From NCBI GenBank assembly GCA_033557465.1, contig CM066033.1, forward strand, positions 14,137,080 to 14,201,079: DNA of 64,000 nucleotides, given 5' to 3'. The notes under the pieces were generated by a model that worked only from the letters and a program-made list of their open reading frames with translations, made no database searches and had not been told where the DNA came from. This document shows positions 9,601-19,135 of the stretch, piece by piece. Made by a program: the position numbers and the translations under genes. Position 1 is the first letter of the stretch; each line of letters opens with the position of its first letter. This stretch comes from Ichthyophis bannanicus (lineage: Eukaryota; Chordata; Amphibia; Gymnophiona; Ichthyophiidae).

Positions 9601-10447
9601 GGGCAAACCTAAGCCCTTTCAAATGCTGGCCCGCGAATATGAATTGGGGCCCCTACATTTCTTTGCCTATATGCAAGTGGCCCATTATGTGGCTTCCCTT
9701 CCTAGGTCGGAACTCTGTGGCGACCGCTCGGCCCAGATAATAGCGTTCTTCGGGTTTGGCGAACTTGAACGGCCGTCTATTCGGACCTTTCATTCTCGGT
9801 TGGAACAATTTCGACCACAACCAGACTATAGTGGTGTGGAACGAGCCTGGGGGGTGGAACTGGGTCGGGAGATTCCTCGGGGCACTGTCTTGGCGGCCCT
9901 CCGGAGAGTGGCAAGCTTGGCAGATGGTGTTCGCTGGCGAGAAATTCAAATTAAGTGTTTAACTAGGGTTCACTTCTCCCCGCGGCGAGCCCTTCGTTGT
10001 CATTTGACAGCGGATGGCAGCTGTCCACGCTGTGCGGAGCCCCTGGCGACTTTGTATCATATGTGGTGGGGCTGCCGACGCATCCGCCCCTACTGGCATA
10101 GAATTGCCCTATTTATGGCCGACATTCTTGGACAACCTGTTTACTGGGATGCGGCCTTGATCGGTTTGGATCTCCTGGGTCCCACCTCTCCAAAGGGGAA
10201 ATGGAGTCGCTGGTTGGTGCGGAAGGCATGTCTGGTGGGTAAGGGCCCGATCCTCCGGGGGTGGAGGGACAGCCACCCTCCCTCTTTTTGGGAGTGGCGG
10301 AACTCCTTCCATCAATTTATGCTCCTGGAGTGTCGGGCCGCGCGAGGTCATGTGAAGCGATGGTCTGCTTTCTGGTTACTATGGGAGCCCTATATTCAAA
10401 AGTTGAGCCCTCGGGCACGTAATGTAACCCTGCAATTGGGCTGTTGA
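6641..10447 (+). CDS. L1/Tx1 ORF2p: AP endonuclease and reverse transcriptase (copy 1)
   Basis: The 1,268-residue frame has no internal stop. An apurinic/apyrimidinic-type endonuclease fills residues 1 to about 235 (ISWNVCGLGS at the start, QETH at 37-40, GGDFN, and SDHAFVWME near the end). The RT core follows, with YRPISLLNFD, FDAEKAFDRVDW (motif A), RQGCPLSPLLF (motif B) and catalytic FADD at 697-700. The C-terminal segment has a C-x2-C...H...C knuckle starting at C1128 (CPRCAEP, LYHMWWGC). ORF2p nicks T/A-rich targets and reverse-transcribes the element RNA at the nick. Length and motif order are complete, so this copy could encode active enzyme. Confidence 0.92.
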   Translation: MPLKIISWNVCGLGSPIKRAKILQALARQGADIAMLQETHQTADEHRKLCQEWVGQVWGAPALGKKGGVVLLIHKRVRMEVVKDLVDPTGRYVLVRGVLEGRPVVLGSVYCPNALDLSLYARIASTLETWPEHPVILGGDFNGVMDVDLDTSNAGEHRDRLATVRAMRRFCSRLGLVDPWRLLHPVERDYTHQSRAHGTSARIDYLLLSAGLFAKVGDAQIGPLEISDHAFVWMEVFWTGSTSRTFQWRFPLELYRDAQFRSFLQRRWQEFEADHRGHQDDPELLWETAKVVLRGDIIGFLARKRRVRAERIMVLERLVTKLRRRWAHTPTAGLKKQLWDSQVELNELLHQRAKKSVLYYRYQLYRYGDKPGKLLARCLRGPRGSKLVPALRDDLGTLHRDSPAIARVFRTFFQTLYAAEATSPTRMADYVKGLDLPRLSIEQRAQLDRPITVAELQGAISKASCYKSPGSDGLGAEFYKILNEQISPTLAAVHNRRAQQGSFRWGANHAHIVLIPKPAKDPLAAASYRPISLLNFDLKLMAKILADRLAEFLGQLVHESQVGFVKGRYAVRNLRKIIASLEWVQHRHLPSLLISFDAEKAFDRVDWQYLRFILPQYGLGPSFCSMVDSLYANPTAAILCNGVLSEPFSLQRGTRQGCPLSPLLFVLSLDPLLRRVADLRAIRGVSVGSQVFKVSAFADDLLVHLLSPEDSLPLLLREFRAFGQFAGFSINRAKSEALDVSGRLRGSWLGDFPLRWAEHQFLYLGIVLACHSGQLYRANLQRMLTKVRNQLQAWLPLPLSLMGRIAAIKLVLLPRILYWLQTLPVWLLRRDVGRFEAEFRGFLWRGSRARISYRRLMGRIRGGGWGLPDLGAYALACQARHLGDWLGDTDLYTPRALEEAYVAPHSLRALLHLEASRWPTHLVDSVLLAPVYKTWRKLNAYWGRRWQVSSWLPIRGNASFTPGTETAALRLWGERGVLTLGHVVDLEGKPKPFQMLAREYELGPLHFFAYMQVAHYVASLPRSELCGDRSAQIIAFFGFGELERPSIRTFHSRLEQFRPQPDYSGVERAWGVELGREIPRGTVLAALRRVASLADGVRWREIQIKCLTRVHFSPRRALRCHLTADGSCPRCAEPLATLYHMWWGCRRIRPYWHRIALFMADILGQPVYWDAALIGLDLLGPTSPKGKWSRWLVRKACLVGKGPILRGWRDSHPPSFWEWRNSFHQFMLLECRAARGHVKRWSAFWLLWEPYIQKLSPRARNVTLQLGC

Positions 10448-10724
10448 TAGCCCTCTTTGTATGTGGAGACCTATGGAGGCTCGGGAATGTTATATATCCT
10501 GGTCCAGGTGGGTATAGCCTTTAGGTGGGAAGGGGGGGGGGTAGGGTTTCTTGGGGGGGAGGTGGGGTGGGGGGGGATCTGGGGGTACTATACTTAAAAA
10601 ATTATGTAACCATCTATGTATCGCGCACCTCGGGGATAAGAGTCTACCCCAGGGAGCGATTGTCTTATGTTCTGTATTTGCTGTTTTGTTTGATGGTTCA
10701 AAATAAAATATTGAAAAAAAAAAA
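10448..10724 (+). other. 3' UTR with G-run tract, AATAAA and poly(A) tail (copy 1)
   Basis: A tract at 10529-10585 has repeated runs of 4-8 G on the sense strand. It is followed by AATAAA at 10702-10707 and about 13 A before the TSD. A guanine-rich tract in the 3' UTR is a known property of mammalian L1s and also occurs in the second copy here. Confidence 0.75.
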
Positions 10725-10738
10725 AAGAAGCATTTCCA
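10725..10738. repeat. Right TSD of L1/Tx1 copy 1
   Basis: Identical to 4172-4185. The joined flanks would read straight into AAGCGTCAGGG. Confidence 0.9.
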
Positions 10739-11044
10739 AAGCGTCAGGGCACAAGCAGCATGGCTCAAATATACAGAAATCTACTTCAGAGTGGCATATA
10801 TCCAAAGCGGCAACAAACTTTCAGCAGCAAAGGAAACAAAGTGATTGTCTTAGATGTCAAAAAGATACTGCGGAGTTACGCTGAACATCAATGTTTCAGC
10901 TAAAAAAGAGCTTGCATTAGGAGCCACCACACAGTCTTGCCACTTCAAAATTTTAAAGCCAAAGAGATGAGTCTTTTTCATATCTAAGATGATCAGCTTC
11001 AAACAAATACCTGATCTACAAATGCATGTCTGGAGATAAAATAT
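10739..11044. other. Unassigned flank sequence
   Basis: This is single-copy-looking sequence with no open frame or repeat signature that I can name. It lies between the L1 insertion and RLE-LINE relic B. Confidence 0.3.
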
Positions 11045-11650
11045 TTATATGTTCACAATAAAGTAGCATGCCTCATCTGTTGGAAACTCTGTAAATACTA
11101 CAACATCACTGTGCCTGAAAAGCACTGGGATCATGACCCTAAAAGAATTACAGAGAATGATGAGGTTATGATCACCCGGGATACTCCCATTCTGACCGAT
11201 AAAAGCTGGATGTGAGGAAGCCAGATATAGTGGTAAAATAGAAAGACACCAGAGCGGCATTGATTGTAGTGGTGTCAGTTCCAAGCCACTATTCTGTGAA
11301 TTGCATTGAGAGGGATAAAATTCTAGTACCAAGAAATGCCGTCAATGACCAAGAGAATGTGGCAGAAAGATACCGAGTTATTTCCCATTGTATTGGGTAC
11401 CACAGGCTTAATTAATGGGAATTTCCAGCATGCCTTGATAAATTACCTATACAAGTAACATTTTAGGAACTCAAAAGGGAGGCTTCTTTTTGGCACAAAG
11501 CAAGTACTATGCTGAGCATCAGCAGTAAATTTGAGAGACTGAGATCATACCCCACATGCCCTGGCTTAGGAGTGAGGTTCATGACAGTCATGGTATGTGC
11601 AAAACTCACCCATTTGGAGAAATTGCTCCCTCATAAAAGTATAAAAATAA
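11045..11650 (+). pseudogene. RLE-type LINE C-terminal fragment, copy B
   Basis: Plus-strand translation gives WKLCKYYNITVPEKHWDHD, then KRITENDEVMITRDTPILTD, then stops, and later frames resembling EKI..KY and GALG-type tails. This order (W..C.KY, W.H.P..I.END.V...DTPI.TD, RPDI) matches the restriction-like endonuclease end of R2/R4-type LINEs. Stops and frameshifts are frequent. The tail (11560-11650, CCTGGCTTAGGAGTGAGGTT) is shared with copy A. Confidence 0.6.
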
Positions 11651-11894
11651 ACAGCCAGTCTGTCTACTTTATTAAACTAGGAGAGGCATCCAACAAGCAG
11701 AAGGAATAAATGAGAAGCCACCAATATATATAGGGAAGAAAACAACAGAATTTGCAAAACAAGAGAAATCTCTTTGAAGAATTAGATCAGCAAACAAGGA
11801 AAAACAAGTGGCAAATTCCATAAATAGTATGGGAAATACAAAGTATTACACCAGGAACCATTTGTTGATCAAACAAGGACACATGAGTGGTTAC

Positions 11895-12625
11895 AAAGAG
11901 GTTAATTGAAACTTAAGGATAAGAGATTGATGGTTGCAGCCCAGGACAATGGATTACGGACAAGATGGTTCACAGTGAGCAGAGAAAACTGGTAAAACAC
12001 ATATGCAGATTTTATAAGAAAGAGCTGAAAATGGTTACTCACCTTGTCACTGGTTGTAAAGTACAGATGGCAGAGAATTGTGTACTGAAAGGCACAACAA
12101 AGTGGCACGTCTCATCTACTGGAAACTCTGTAAGCACTGTAACAAAACTGTAACAGAAAAGAGGATTACAGAGAATGAAGAAGTTATGACAAACTTGGGA
12201 CATTTCCATTCTGATGGATAAGAAACTGGATGCAAGGAAACCCAATATAGGAAACACTAGAACGGCATTGATAATAGAGGTGTCTGTTCCAAGGAACTAT
12301 TCTGTGAATTGCATGGAGAGGGAGAAGATCCTGAAGTATTGAAAAATGCAGTCAGAGACCAAGAAAATGTGAGACAAAGATACAGAAATATTTCTCATCA
12401 TATTGGGAGCCGTAGGCCTGCTAAAGGAGAACTTTAAGCCACATCTTAACAAATTACCAATACATATTACGTCTAATGAACTCCAGCAGGAGGCTCTCTT
12501 TGGCACGATGCAAGCATTAGCAGTAAATTTGAGAGACTGAGATCATTCTGCACATACCCTCTTTTAGAAGTGATGACTATCATGTTATGTGCAAAACTAA
12601 CCCATTTGGATAAATTGCCCCCAAG
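11895..12625 (+). pseudogene. RLE-type LINE C-terminal fragment, copy C (zinc knuckle plus endonuclease)
   Basis: This is the longest of the three relics. It begins with LMVAAQDNGLRTRWFTV and continues to THLVTGC, which corresponds to the zinc-knuckle region before the endonuclease in R2/R4-type proteins. The endonuclease part is KLDARKPNIGNTRTALIIEV then SVPRNYSV, with EKILKY, a degraded PD-(D/E)XK signature. Next comes GAVGLLKENFKPHLN and the shared 3' tail. Multiple frameshifts make it a dead fragment. Confidence 0.65.
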
Positions 12626-12886
12626 AGAACCACTTAATTTTTTACAATATGATAAAAAGTCTGCTAATAAAGTTAGCTTAAGAATTCTTGAAAGAGTAAA
12701 CTGGAGAGAAACCATTTATGTTCCTAATGTGATATGTTTTCATTCAACATCTCCTCAATGAAAACATGACATAGTCCACGCTAAGGGTCTCATGATCAAT
12801 ACTTAGTGGAATAATTTCATCTAGTGAAAAGCTTTTTAGATAACATCAGGATGATTTTTGGCCTGGAGAAATGTGCTAAAACATTA

Positions 12887-13069
12887 CCCTAGAGCAGTGG
12901 TTCTCAGCCCAGTCCTATGGGACCCCCCCAGGCCAGTCAGGTTTTGAGGATATCCACAATGAGATAGATCTGCATGCACTGCTTCCATTGTATGCAGATC
13001 TGTCTCATGAATATTCATTGGGGATATCCTGAAAACCAGAGGACCAGGTTAAAAACCACTGCCTTAGAG
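12887..13069. mobile_element. hAT-type foldback MITE with 8-bp TSD
   Basis: The element at 12895-13061 (167 bp) starts CAGTGGTTCTCAGCCCAGTC and ends GGTTAAAAACCACTG, imperfect inverted termini. The interior is also palindromic around GATATCC and GCAGATCT. It is flanked by CCCTAGAG (12887-12894) and CCTTAGAG (13062-13069), an 8-bp TSD with one mismatch, as expected for hAT elements. It has no coding capacity. Confidence 0.85.
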
Positions 13070-13261
13070 GAAAATTGAGGAAAACTTAAAATATGTCTCT
13101 CACGGCTTAATGTGATATAAATGAACTTGAACAGGAAGATGTAAATAAATATCAGAGAGTAGAAGAAGTAACAATCCAGCATATATTAGTAAGGGAATAG
13201 CTCTACATAGAATAATCTCCAGGAACAAGCATTTATGGTCAACATTATTGGCACCCTTGCA

Positions 13262-13480
13262 TTTTAGGTTTCCTTATCGTCCATCCAGTCCAGTTGCGTA
13301 GGTTATGCACGACTACCAGCAGATGGAGACTGAGAATCATTAGCTTTATCTTTCTGACGTCATGGTACAAAAGGATCTGTGCAGCCTCGATCTCTCCATA
13401 TTTCTCAGTCTCCAGCAGATGGAGATTAGCATAGTCCTGTGCAATCTGTATCGGATGGAATTTTTTTGAGGTATTTTTGA
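13262..13480. mobile_element. Solo DIRS-like terminal fragment
   Basis: The segment TTCCTTATCGTCCATCCAGT closely resembles the terminal unit of the DIRS-like element at 57869-57889 (TTCCTTATCGTACCTCCAGT). It also holds inverted AGCAGATGGAGACTGAG / CTCAGTCTCCAGCAG segments similar to those at 46100-46135. I read it as a stray terminus of the DIRS-like group or a non-autonomous relative. No ORF belongs to it. Confidence 0.45.
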
Positions 13481-14384
13481 GGAAACGATAGTGCTCTAGG
13501 GTGCAGAACCTGGTGGTGCCAGGTCCCTCCCCCCCCGGCACATCTCCTCTATTTCCTAGAGCTACTTTGGTGTAGCCAGGAGAGGGGTAATTTCCCTTCT
13601 TCATGCTGAACTTGGTGGGGCAGCAGGAAGAAAGAGTCTGCTGATATTTCTGTACAAAAGAGAGAGAACCACTAAGCAGATGTGTTGCTATTGCCCTTGG
13701 CTTTCTTGCTTTTTGGTGGCTGCTCTTTTTTATTCTGGGGTATTACTATTAATGATGATATTAAGTACAATCCAGCCGCGGGTAGCCCCACTGAACACAG
13801 GAAAATTTGGAGGAGCGTTTCTTGCTGTGAAGGGCTGCCATTTTAGTGTACTGTTCAGCCCGCTTTTTTGTCATTGTAGCAAGGCTATGGGTTCAGGCCT
13901 CAGGTTGGGAGTAGCTCTCCCAAGGCACTGCTCTGTTTTTTTCCCCTTTCCCTGGGACTCTGGTTTAGGGAAAGGAGCCCCTTTTTAGGCACGGATCAGG
14001 GGGTTGGTACGTTTTCCATACTCAGCGTAATTTCCTATTTTTGGTTAGGCTTGGTAGAATTGATTCTGGTAAGATAGTAGGCTCCTTTCTGTCGCAAGTC
14101 CCTTTAGTTCTAGGGTAGGGGTATGTTTTCTGGTAGCTGTCAGACTTTATTGTTTAGCTTTGAATGGCCTGCCCTTTGCTGCTGCCCTCTGTATGCACCT
14201 AAGCAGGCTTCTAGGTTTGTTGACAACATCTCTATCTGTCATCCGATACCATCACCTCCAGGTCCTGCTTTTCTTTCATGCACTGAAGTACTTCACCCTA
14301 TATACTGTATCACTTCCCTCTAGTAAAGCCATGAGATCTCAGATCTTGTAATCATTTGTATTTTAGAAATTACACTATCCTCGG
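13481..14384. other. Unassigned sequence
   Basis: The small open frames here (for example 13680-13988 and 14123-14323) are low-complexity, without recognisable domains. I see no repeat boundary or RNA gene. Confidence 0.3.
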
Positions 14385-14505
14385 CTTTATCAGGTTTTTC
14401 ATTAATTTACTCATCACAAAGATTAGACTAATCAATCTATAGTTTCCACCCTCTTCCTTACTTCCACTTTTGTGGACAGGAACTACATATGGTCTAATGG
14501 AGAAA
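14385..14505 (-). pseudogene. CR1-type LINE RT fragment
   Basis: The minus strand reads VVPVHKSGSKEEGGNYRLIS then LIFVMSKLMKN, the start of a CR1 reverse transcriptase (the usual pattern is VVP.FKKGS...NYRPVSLTSV..K.MEK). It is short and isolated. Confidence 0.6.
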
Positions 14506-14934
14506 AGCACAGGGGACCTCACAAAAACTAAGGATTACCAGTACAAGATGAGAAGTCCAAAATAAAGAGTTTATTCAAGATACCCCAAAGGGTAAACACA
14601 CTATACAAAATTAATGTATGCTGCATATTCCAGGAACCTCATATGGCCACTTTCTGCCAGTGAAGTAATATAACTTATATGTGAATGACATTAACATTTG
14701 ATGCATGGCATGCGGATAGACTAACTTGTGGCATCGTCAGACTGTACTGTACCAAGCCATAACTGCGCCCTATGTGACTTGAAAACCTGGTGCCCCCTTC
14801 CCTATGACATCAGACTTTTGTTATTAGCCCCTATCTCCCCATGACCAGCATAGCTCTTCTGCCCCTATCCCCCATGTCCAATATCTCCCCATTTTACAGC
14901 ACCTCCTCAAGTCTAGTCCACTCCGCCCTTGATG
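14506..14934. other. Unassigned sequence next to a CR1 fragment
   Basis: I find no convincing frame or repeat signature. A stretch with AATAAAGAGTTTATTCAAG (14561) may be an element tail but cannot be assigned. Confidence 0.25.
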
Positions 14935-15420
14935 CCTGCCCTTGCCCCGCCACCACTTTTCCTGTTCCCTTGGTGATGGTGACATCAGCGGACCTCCAAT
15001 AAAAAAGAACGTGGGTCTTTCCAACTCCGCGCTTGCATGGCTGGACTGATCCCTCTCTCCTCTGACATATGCATGTGTCAAACGAGGGAGGGAGTAGACC
15101 AGCCATGCAAGTGTGGTGTTGCAAAGAACCATGGGGCCCGATAATGAGTTGGCAGCGCATAGAACTTCCTGCCGACCCTTAACTCTGGATATCTGGGGTC
15201 ATATGCGACCTCAGCATTGAATATCCGGGGATCACTGCAGACACAGGAAGCCGCAATTGCTAACCATGCAGCAGTGATATTGAATATCCCCAGTTAAAGC
15301 ATTTAAATGGTTTATTGGGCCTTTCGAATAATGGGCCCATGGTTTTTTTTTAATTGGAGATCCGTTGATGCCACCATCAGCAAGGGAGCAGAAAAAGCGG
15401 TGGTGGGGCAAGGGATGGCC
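14935..15420. repeat. Imperfect inverted repeat, arms about 70-80 bp
   Basis: The left arm (about 14937-15012) read in reverse complement resembles the right arm (about 15345-15420). Shared blocks include TTTTTTATTGGAGGTCCGC against TTTTTTTAATTGGAGATCCG, then CACCATCA(C/G)CAAGGGA, and GTGGTGG(C/G)GGGGCAAGG. The spacer has AATATCC motifs at 15221 and 15281. A non-autonomous DNA transposon is the likeliest origin. Confidence 0.5.
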
Positions 15421-15429
15421 AGGGAAGCA

Positions 15430-16488
15430 ACGCGGATGGGGGGGTGGAGGGGGTGGAGCCAAGTCTGGCAGAAAACCAGCCCTAAATGCACCCTTAAGTT
15501 TTTTCACCCTGTGTGGTTGCACCACTGGCACAGGCCTAGGTACAGCCCTGGGCGTCGCATCTACCTTGATTCTAAGATGTTCATTCAGTGGGCCAGAGAC
15601 CACAGTATTCCCAGGAGAAGGCTTCTTTTCTCTCTTATCCTTGGACAGCATCAATAGGGCCAGAAATTAGGCTCCTCACTTTTCCTCCAATGCTTCTAAG
15701 GGGCTCCCAAAGGGTGTAGCCTGCTTCTTGTGACACACCCCTTAAGGCACACCATGGCCATCCACCAATGGCTGCATGCCTCTGAGAAGCACAGTCTTAT
15801 GGGGGCCTTTGACTGACGTCAGAAGACTGTCCCAGGTGAGCCTGCCACGGGTGATGGAACTCTGCTCCTCCTCTGTCCTCTCTGCATGGCAGCTGCACAG
15901 TCCAGCTCTCCCCAAGCTAATTAATAAATCTTAATGAATAAGTGTCACTGCATGGTTTCCAATTCACTTGCTGAAGAGCGATTATTCCTGAGGAACCAGT
16001 CCCTTGCATAAAGTTATTCCATTTGAAAACTAGCACCTACAACTTTCATGTTGATTGTTATAGCTACATATTTCATTTCATTTATGAAATCTTGATATAC
16101 TGTCCTTAGTGGGGGACAGCAGAGCGATTTACAAATTAAATAAAACCAAATTATAACCACATATAGAAAGGAACACCAATAGCAGACAGGAAAGAAACAC
16201 AAGACATCAATAAAGAGTAACTTAAAAACATAGCAAGGAGACGAATAGAATTATGGATGGTCTGGTGGAAGATTATATACTATGGACCCGATTCTGAGAA
16301 AGACGTGCAGGGCGGATGTGTGGTTTTTCTAGCATGTGTCATGCTCTGAGAGTTTGCAGGGGACAGCCACTACTAATAATTTGATTTGGAATCCCTATTT
16401 TAATAAAATGGAATTATATTGAACAGGTGATTGGTAGGAGTATTTCAGAGCTGTTGATGGGAGGAGGATGGGGCCTACTTTGAACTTA
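15430..16488. other. Unassigned; possible SINE/LINE tail at 16060-16160
   Basis: Most of this stretch shows nothing recognisable. At about 16060-16160, TTTATGAAATCTTGATATAC then ...GAGCGATTTACAAATTAAAT resembles the 3' tails common in amphibian and reptile SINE/LINE families, which I cannot name. Confidence 0.25.
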
Positions 16489-17990
16489 ACATAAGAAGAT
16501 AAGATATGCCATACTGGGTCAGACCAAGGTCCATCAAGCCCAGTATCCTGTTTCCAACAGTGGCCAATCTAGGTCATACGTACCTAGCAGTTTCCCCAAA
16601 AGACACAGGTTCCACAATGCTTGTACTGGGTCAAGCATTGATATCCTGGGTCCCTTCTTAATAATGGTTTATGGACCTTTCCTCCAGGAACTTGTCCAAA
16701 CCTTTTTTTAAACCCAGCTACACTAACAGCCTTTACTACGTCCTCCGGTAACAAATTCCAGAGTTTGATTACAAGTTGAGTGAAAAAATATTTTCTTTTA
16801 TTAGTCTTAAATAGTTTACCCTGTAGCTTCATTGCATGTCCCCTAGTCTTTCTATATTCTGATAACATAAACAATCGATCTATGTTTACCCGTTCCACTC
16901 CGTTCATTAATTTATAGACTTCTACCTTATCTCCCCTCAGCCATCTCTTTTCCAGGTTAAAGAGCCCTAACCTTTTTAGCCTTTCTTCATAGGAGTATCC
17001 TTCCATCCCCTTTACCATTTTGGTGGCTCTTCTCTGAACCTTTTCTAATACCGCTATATCCTTTTTAAAATACGGCGACCAGAATTACACACAATATTCA
17101 AGGTGCGGTCTCACCATGGAACGATATAGAGGCATTATAATATCTTTCGTTTTATTTTCCATTCCTTTCCTTATGATACCTAGCATTCTATTTGCTCTCT
17201 TGGCCACCACTGCACACTGGGCCGAGGGTTTTAACATGTTATCCACAATGACGCCTAAATCTTTTTTTCTAAGTGGCGGTTCCTAATGTGGAACCTTGCA
17301 TTGTGTAACCATAGTTTGGGTTGTTCTTCCCTAGGTGCATAACTTTGCACTTGTCCACATTAAATTTCATCTGCCATTTTGATGCCCAGTCTTCCAATTT
17401 ATCAAGATCCTCTTGCAATTTTCCACAATCCTCTTGGGTTTTAATAACTTTAAATAGTTTTGTGTCATCTGCAAATTTTATAACCTCACTCGTTATTCCC
17501 CTTTCCAGGTCATTTATGAATATGTTCAAAAGCAGCGGACCCAGCACAGATCCCTGGGGTACACCACTATTCACCTTTCTCCAATGGGAAAATTGGCCAT
17601 TTAGCCCTACCCTCTGCTTTCTATCTTTTAACCAGTTCCTGATCCACAGTAGTACACTGCCTCCTATCCCATGGCTCTTTAGTTTTGCCAAAAGTCTCTG
17701 ATGAGGGACCTTGTCAAAGGCTTTCTGAAAGTCCAGATACACTATATAAACCGACTCACCTTTGTCCACCTGTTTATTCACACCTTCAAAAAAACATAGC
17801 AGATTAATAAGACAAGATCTTCCTTGTCTAAAGCCATGTTGGCTGTCTCCCATTAGGTCATGACTATCTACATGCTGAGTAATTTTGTTGTTATGATGGT
17901 TTCCACCATTTTTCCTTTTAACCTTTACCATTGCCTCTACCTCTGTGGATTCTGAGTCTCTTTTCCCCTTCTGTATCCAATGTTTACCTG
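16489..17990 (-). pseudogene. CR1 LINE, 5'-truncated and frameshifted
   Basis: Read on the minus strand, the RT part (17931-17269) has GFRQGRSCLINLL, LDFQKAFDKVPH (motif A), SGVPQGSVLGP (motif B) and an intact FADD (EVIKFADDTKLF), then NVDKCKVMHLG. After frameshifts around 17265-17020, the C-terminal part resumes at 17018-16584 with MEGYSYEERLKRLGLFNLEK and LLPEDVVKAVSVAGF. The end near 16489, CATAAGATATGCCATACTGG on the plus strand, is the CR1 3' terminus also seen at 54800 and 58487. The endonuclease half is missing. Confidence 0.85.
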
Positions 17991-17999
17991 AGGTGATGT

Positions 18000-18118
18000 T
18001 ACAGGCATGAAAATGATCTGAGTAGCACAGTCACAAAAAGAACAAGTAGAAATCAAACCCTTGTCCCCTATATATAAAGGCAATGCACTAGCCAGTAGGC
18101 CACACCTCCACACCTCAC
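18000..18118 (-). mobile_element. tRNA-type SINE head
   Basis: On the minus strand the segment starts GGAGGTGTGGCCTACTGGCT. It has a pol III A box TGGCCTACTGG (plus coordinates 18092-18102) and a B box GGTTTGATTTC (18049-18059) about 33 bp apart. This matches tRNA-derived SINE heads. It is not a tRNA gene: no acceptor stem closes. The SINE body and tail cannot be followed. Confidence 0.55.
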
Positions 18119-18978
18119 TACACGCGGCTGGATACAGAGAGACTGCAGATCACTGCCTAGAAAGTCTGCTGTGTGTGCCGGCATAGGGTAGCCCCCACCA
18201 GTACCTATGATGCAGTGCACATGCCCAACAGCAGTCTACAGCTGATCCCCAAATGGAGAATGCACATAAGCAGCACCTGAGGCGATATGTAAGATGCACT
18301 GACAGTGTGTGATACAAGCACAGAGCAGATACAAACTGAGCTACTGAGCAGTTTCTGCGGTCACCCTGAGGGTCGAGGATGGGCGCGCAGCACCAGTTCT
18401 ACAGTACCATGTAGTGCTTGAAATGGCTTCTGCTGTTTGTGCTGCCGGTCTCTAGCACTGCCTGGGTGTAGCAGGCATTGTCTGCAGTGTGATATGCCAG
18501 TTACATCTGACCATGTCTGACAGGGACCCCCTAGAACAGTGTATATCAATAGCTAGTGTTATAATGCTAATGCTGATGCCAACTACCTGGGAGGGGTGGT
18601 CGTCACCATGGCCCTACCAATACAACTAAGAGTAGGCCTGGAACACCCCACGTCCCAACCACCTAGGTCTAACATTTACCCACAGCAAGCACAGTCACAC
18701 TGCACCTGCTGCCCACCACTGGGTTTACCAACCATGCACATAACAATTGCAGACAGTGCGCTGGTCAGCATACATTACATGTGCACAGAGCGATCTTATG
18801 CACCTAGCAGTTGGTTTTGTGATCAGGACAAGACATGCATCCACATCACTAGGACTAGACACTACAGTATACAGCACTATGTGGATACATAGCCATGCCA
18901 TGGTCACTGCTCGGTCAGAGTGAGAGTACCCTCTCAGCATTACATGCTGTGGCCACCCCATCCATGCAGGTGGCAGTC
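18119..18978. other. Unassigned sequence
   Basis: The short frames here (18361-18549, 18596-18892) have no family features. I see no repeat boundary. Confidence 0.3.
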
Positions 18979-19135
18979 GGCAGGGCCGGATTTACCTTGA
19001 GTGAGGCCCTACGCCAACAAAAATTGTGGGCCCCCAGCAGGGGCGGCCCAAGGGGGGTGTGGGCCTCATTTGCATAAGGGGCCTCATTTGCATAAATATT
19101 TGCATAATGTTACCATATACTAACTTTTAGTAAAC
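18979..19135 (+). mobile_element. Possible hAT terminus
   Basis: CAGGGCCGGATTTACC (18979-18994) matches the typical start of Tip100/Zaphod-type hAT elements. A short direct repeat GGGGCCTCATTTGCATAA occurs nearby (about 19063-19095). No matching right terminus was found, so the extent is unknown. Confidence 0.4.

Larger units (their letters stand above)
4186..10724 (+). mobile_element. Full-length L1/Tx1-type LINE (copy 1)
   Basis: The 6.5-kb element is bounded by a perfect 14-bp TSD. It has a GC-rich 5' UTR (4186-5226), ORF1 (5227-6069), a G-rich inter-ORF region, ORF2 (6641-10447), a G-rich 3' UTR, an AATAAA signal (10702) and an A-tail of about 13 bases. Both ORFs are open from end to end. 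ORF1 of the transposase_22 type plus ORF2 with AP endonuclease, RT and a C-terminal CCHC motif is the L1/Tx1 layout. Intact frames and an unmutated TSD argue for a recent insertion. Which of L1 or Tx1 it belongs to needs a phylogeny. Confidence 0.9.

Noticed and set aside
13245..13604. 119-residue minus-strand frame
   Set aside because: It crosses the DIRS-like terminal fragment and has no domain; it looks like chance.
18000..18118. A tRNA gene
   Set aside because: A and B boxes are present but the acceptor and other stems do not close, so a SINE head is the better reading.
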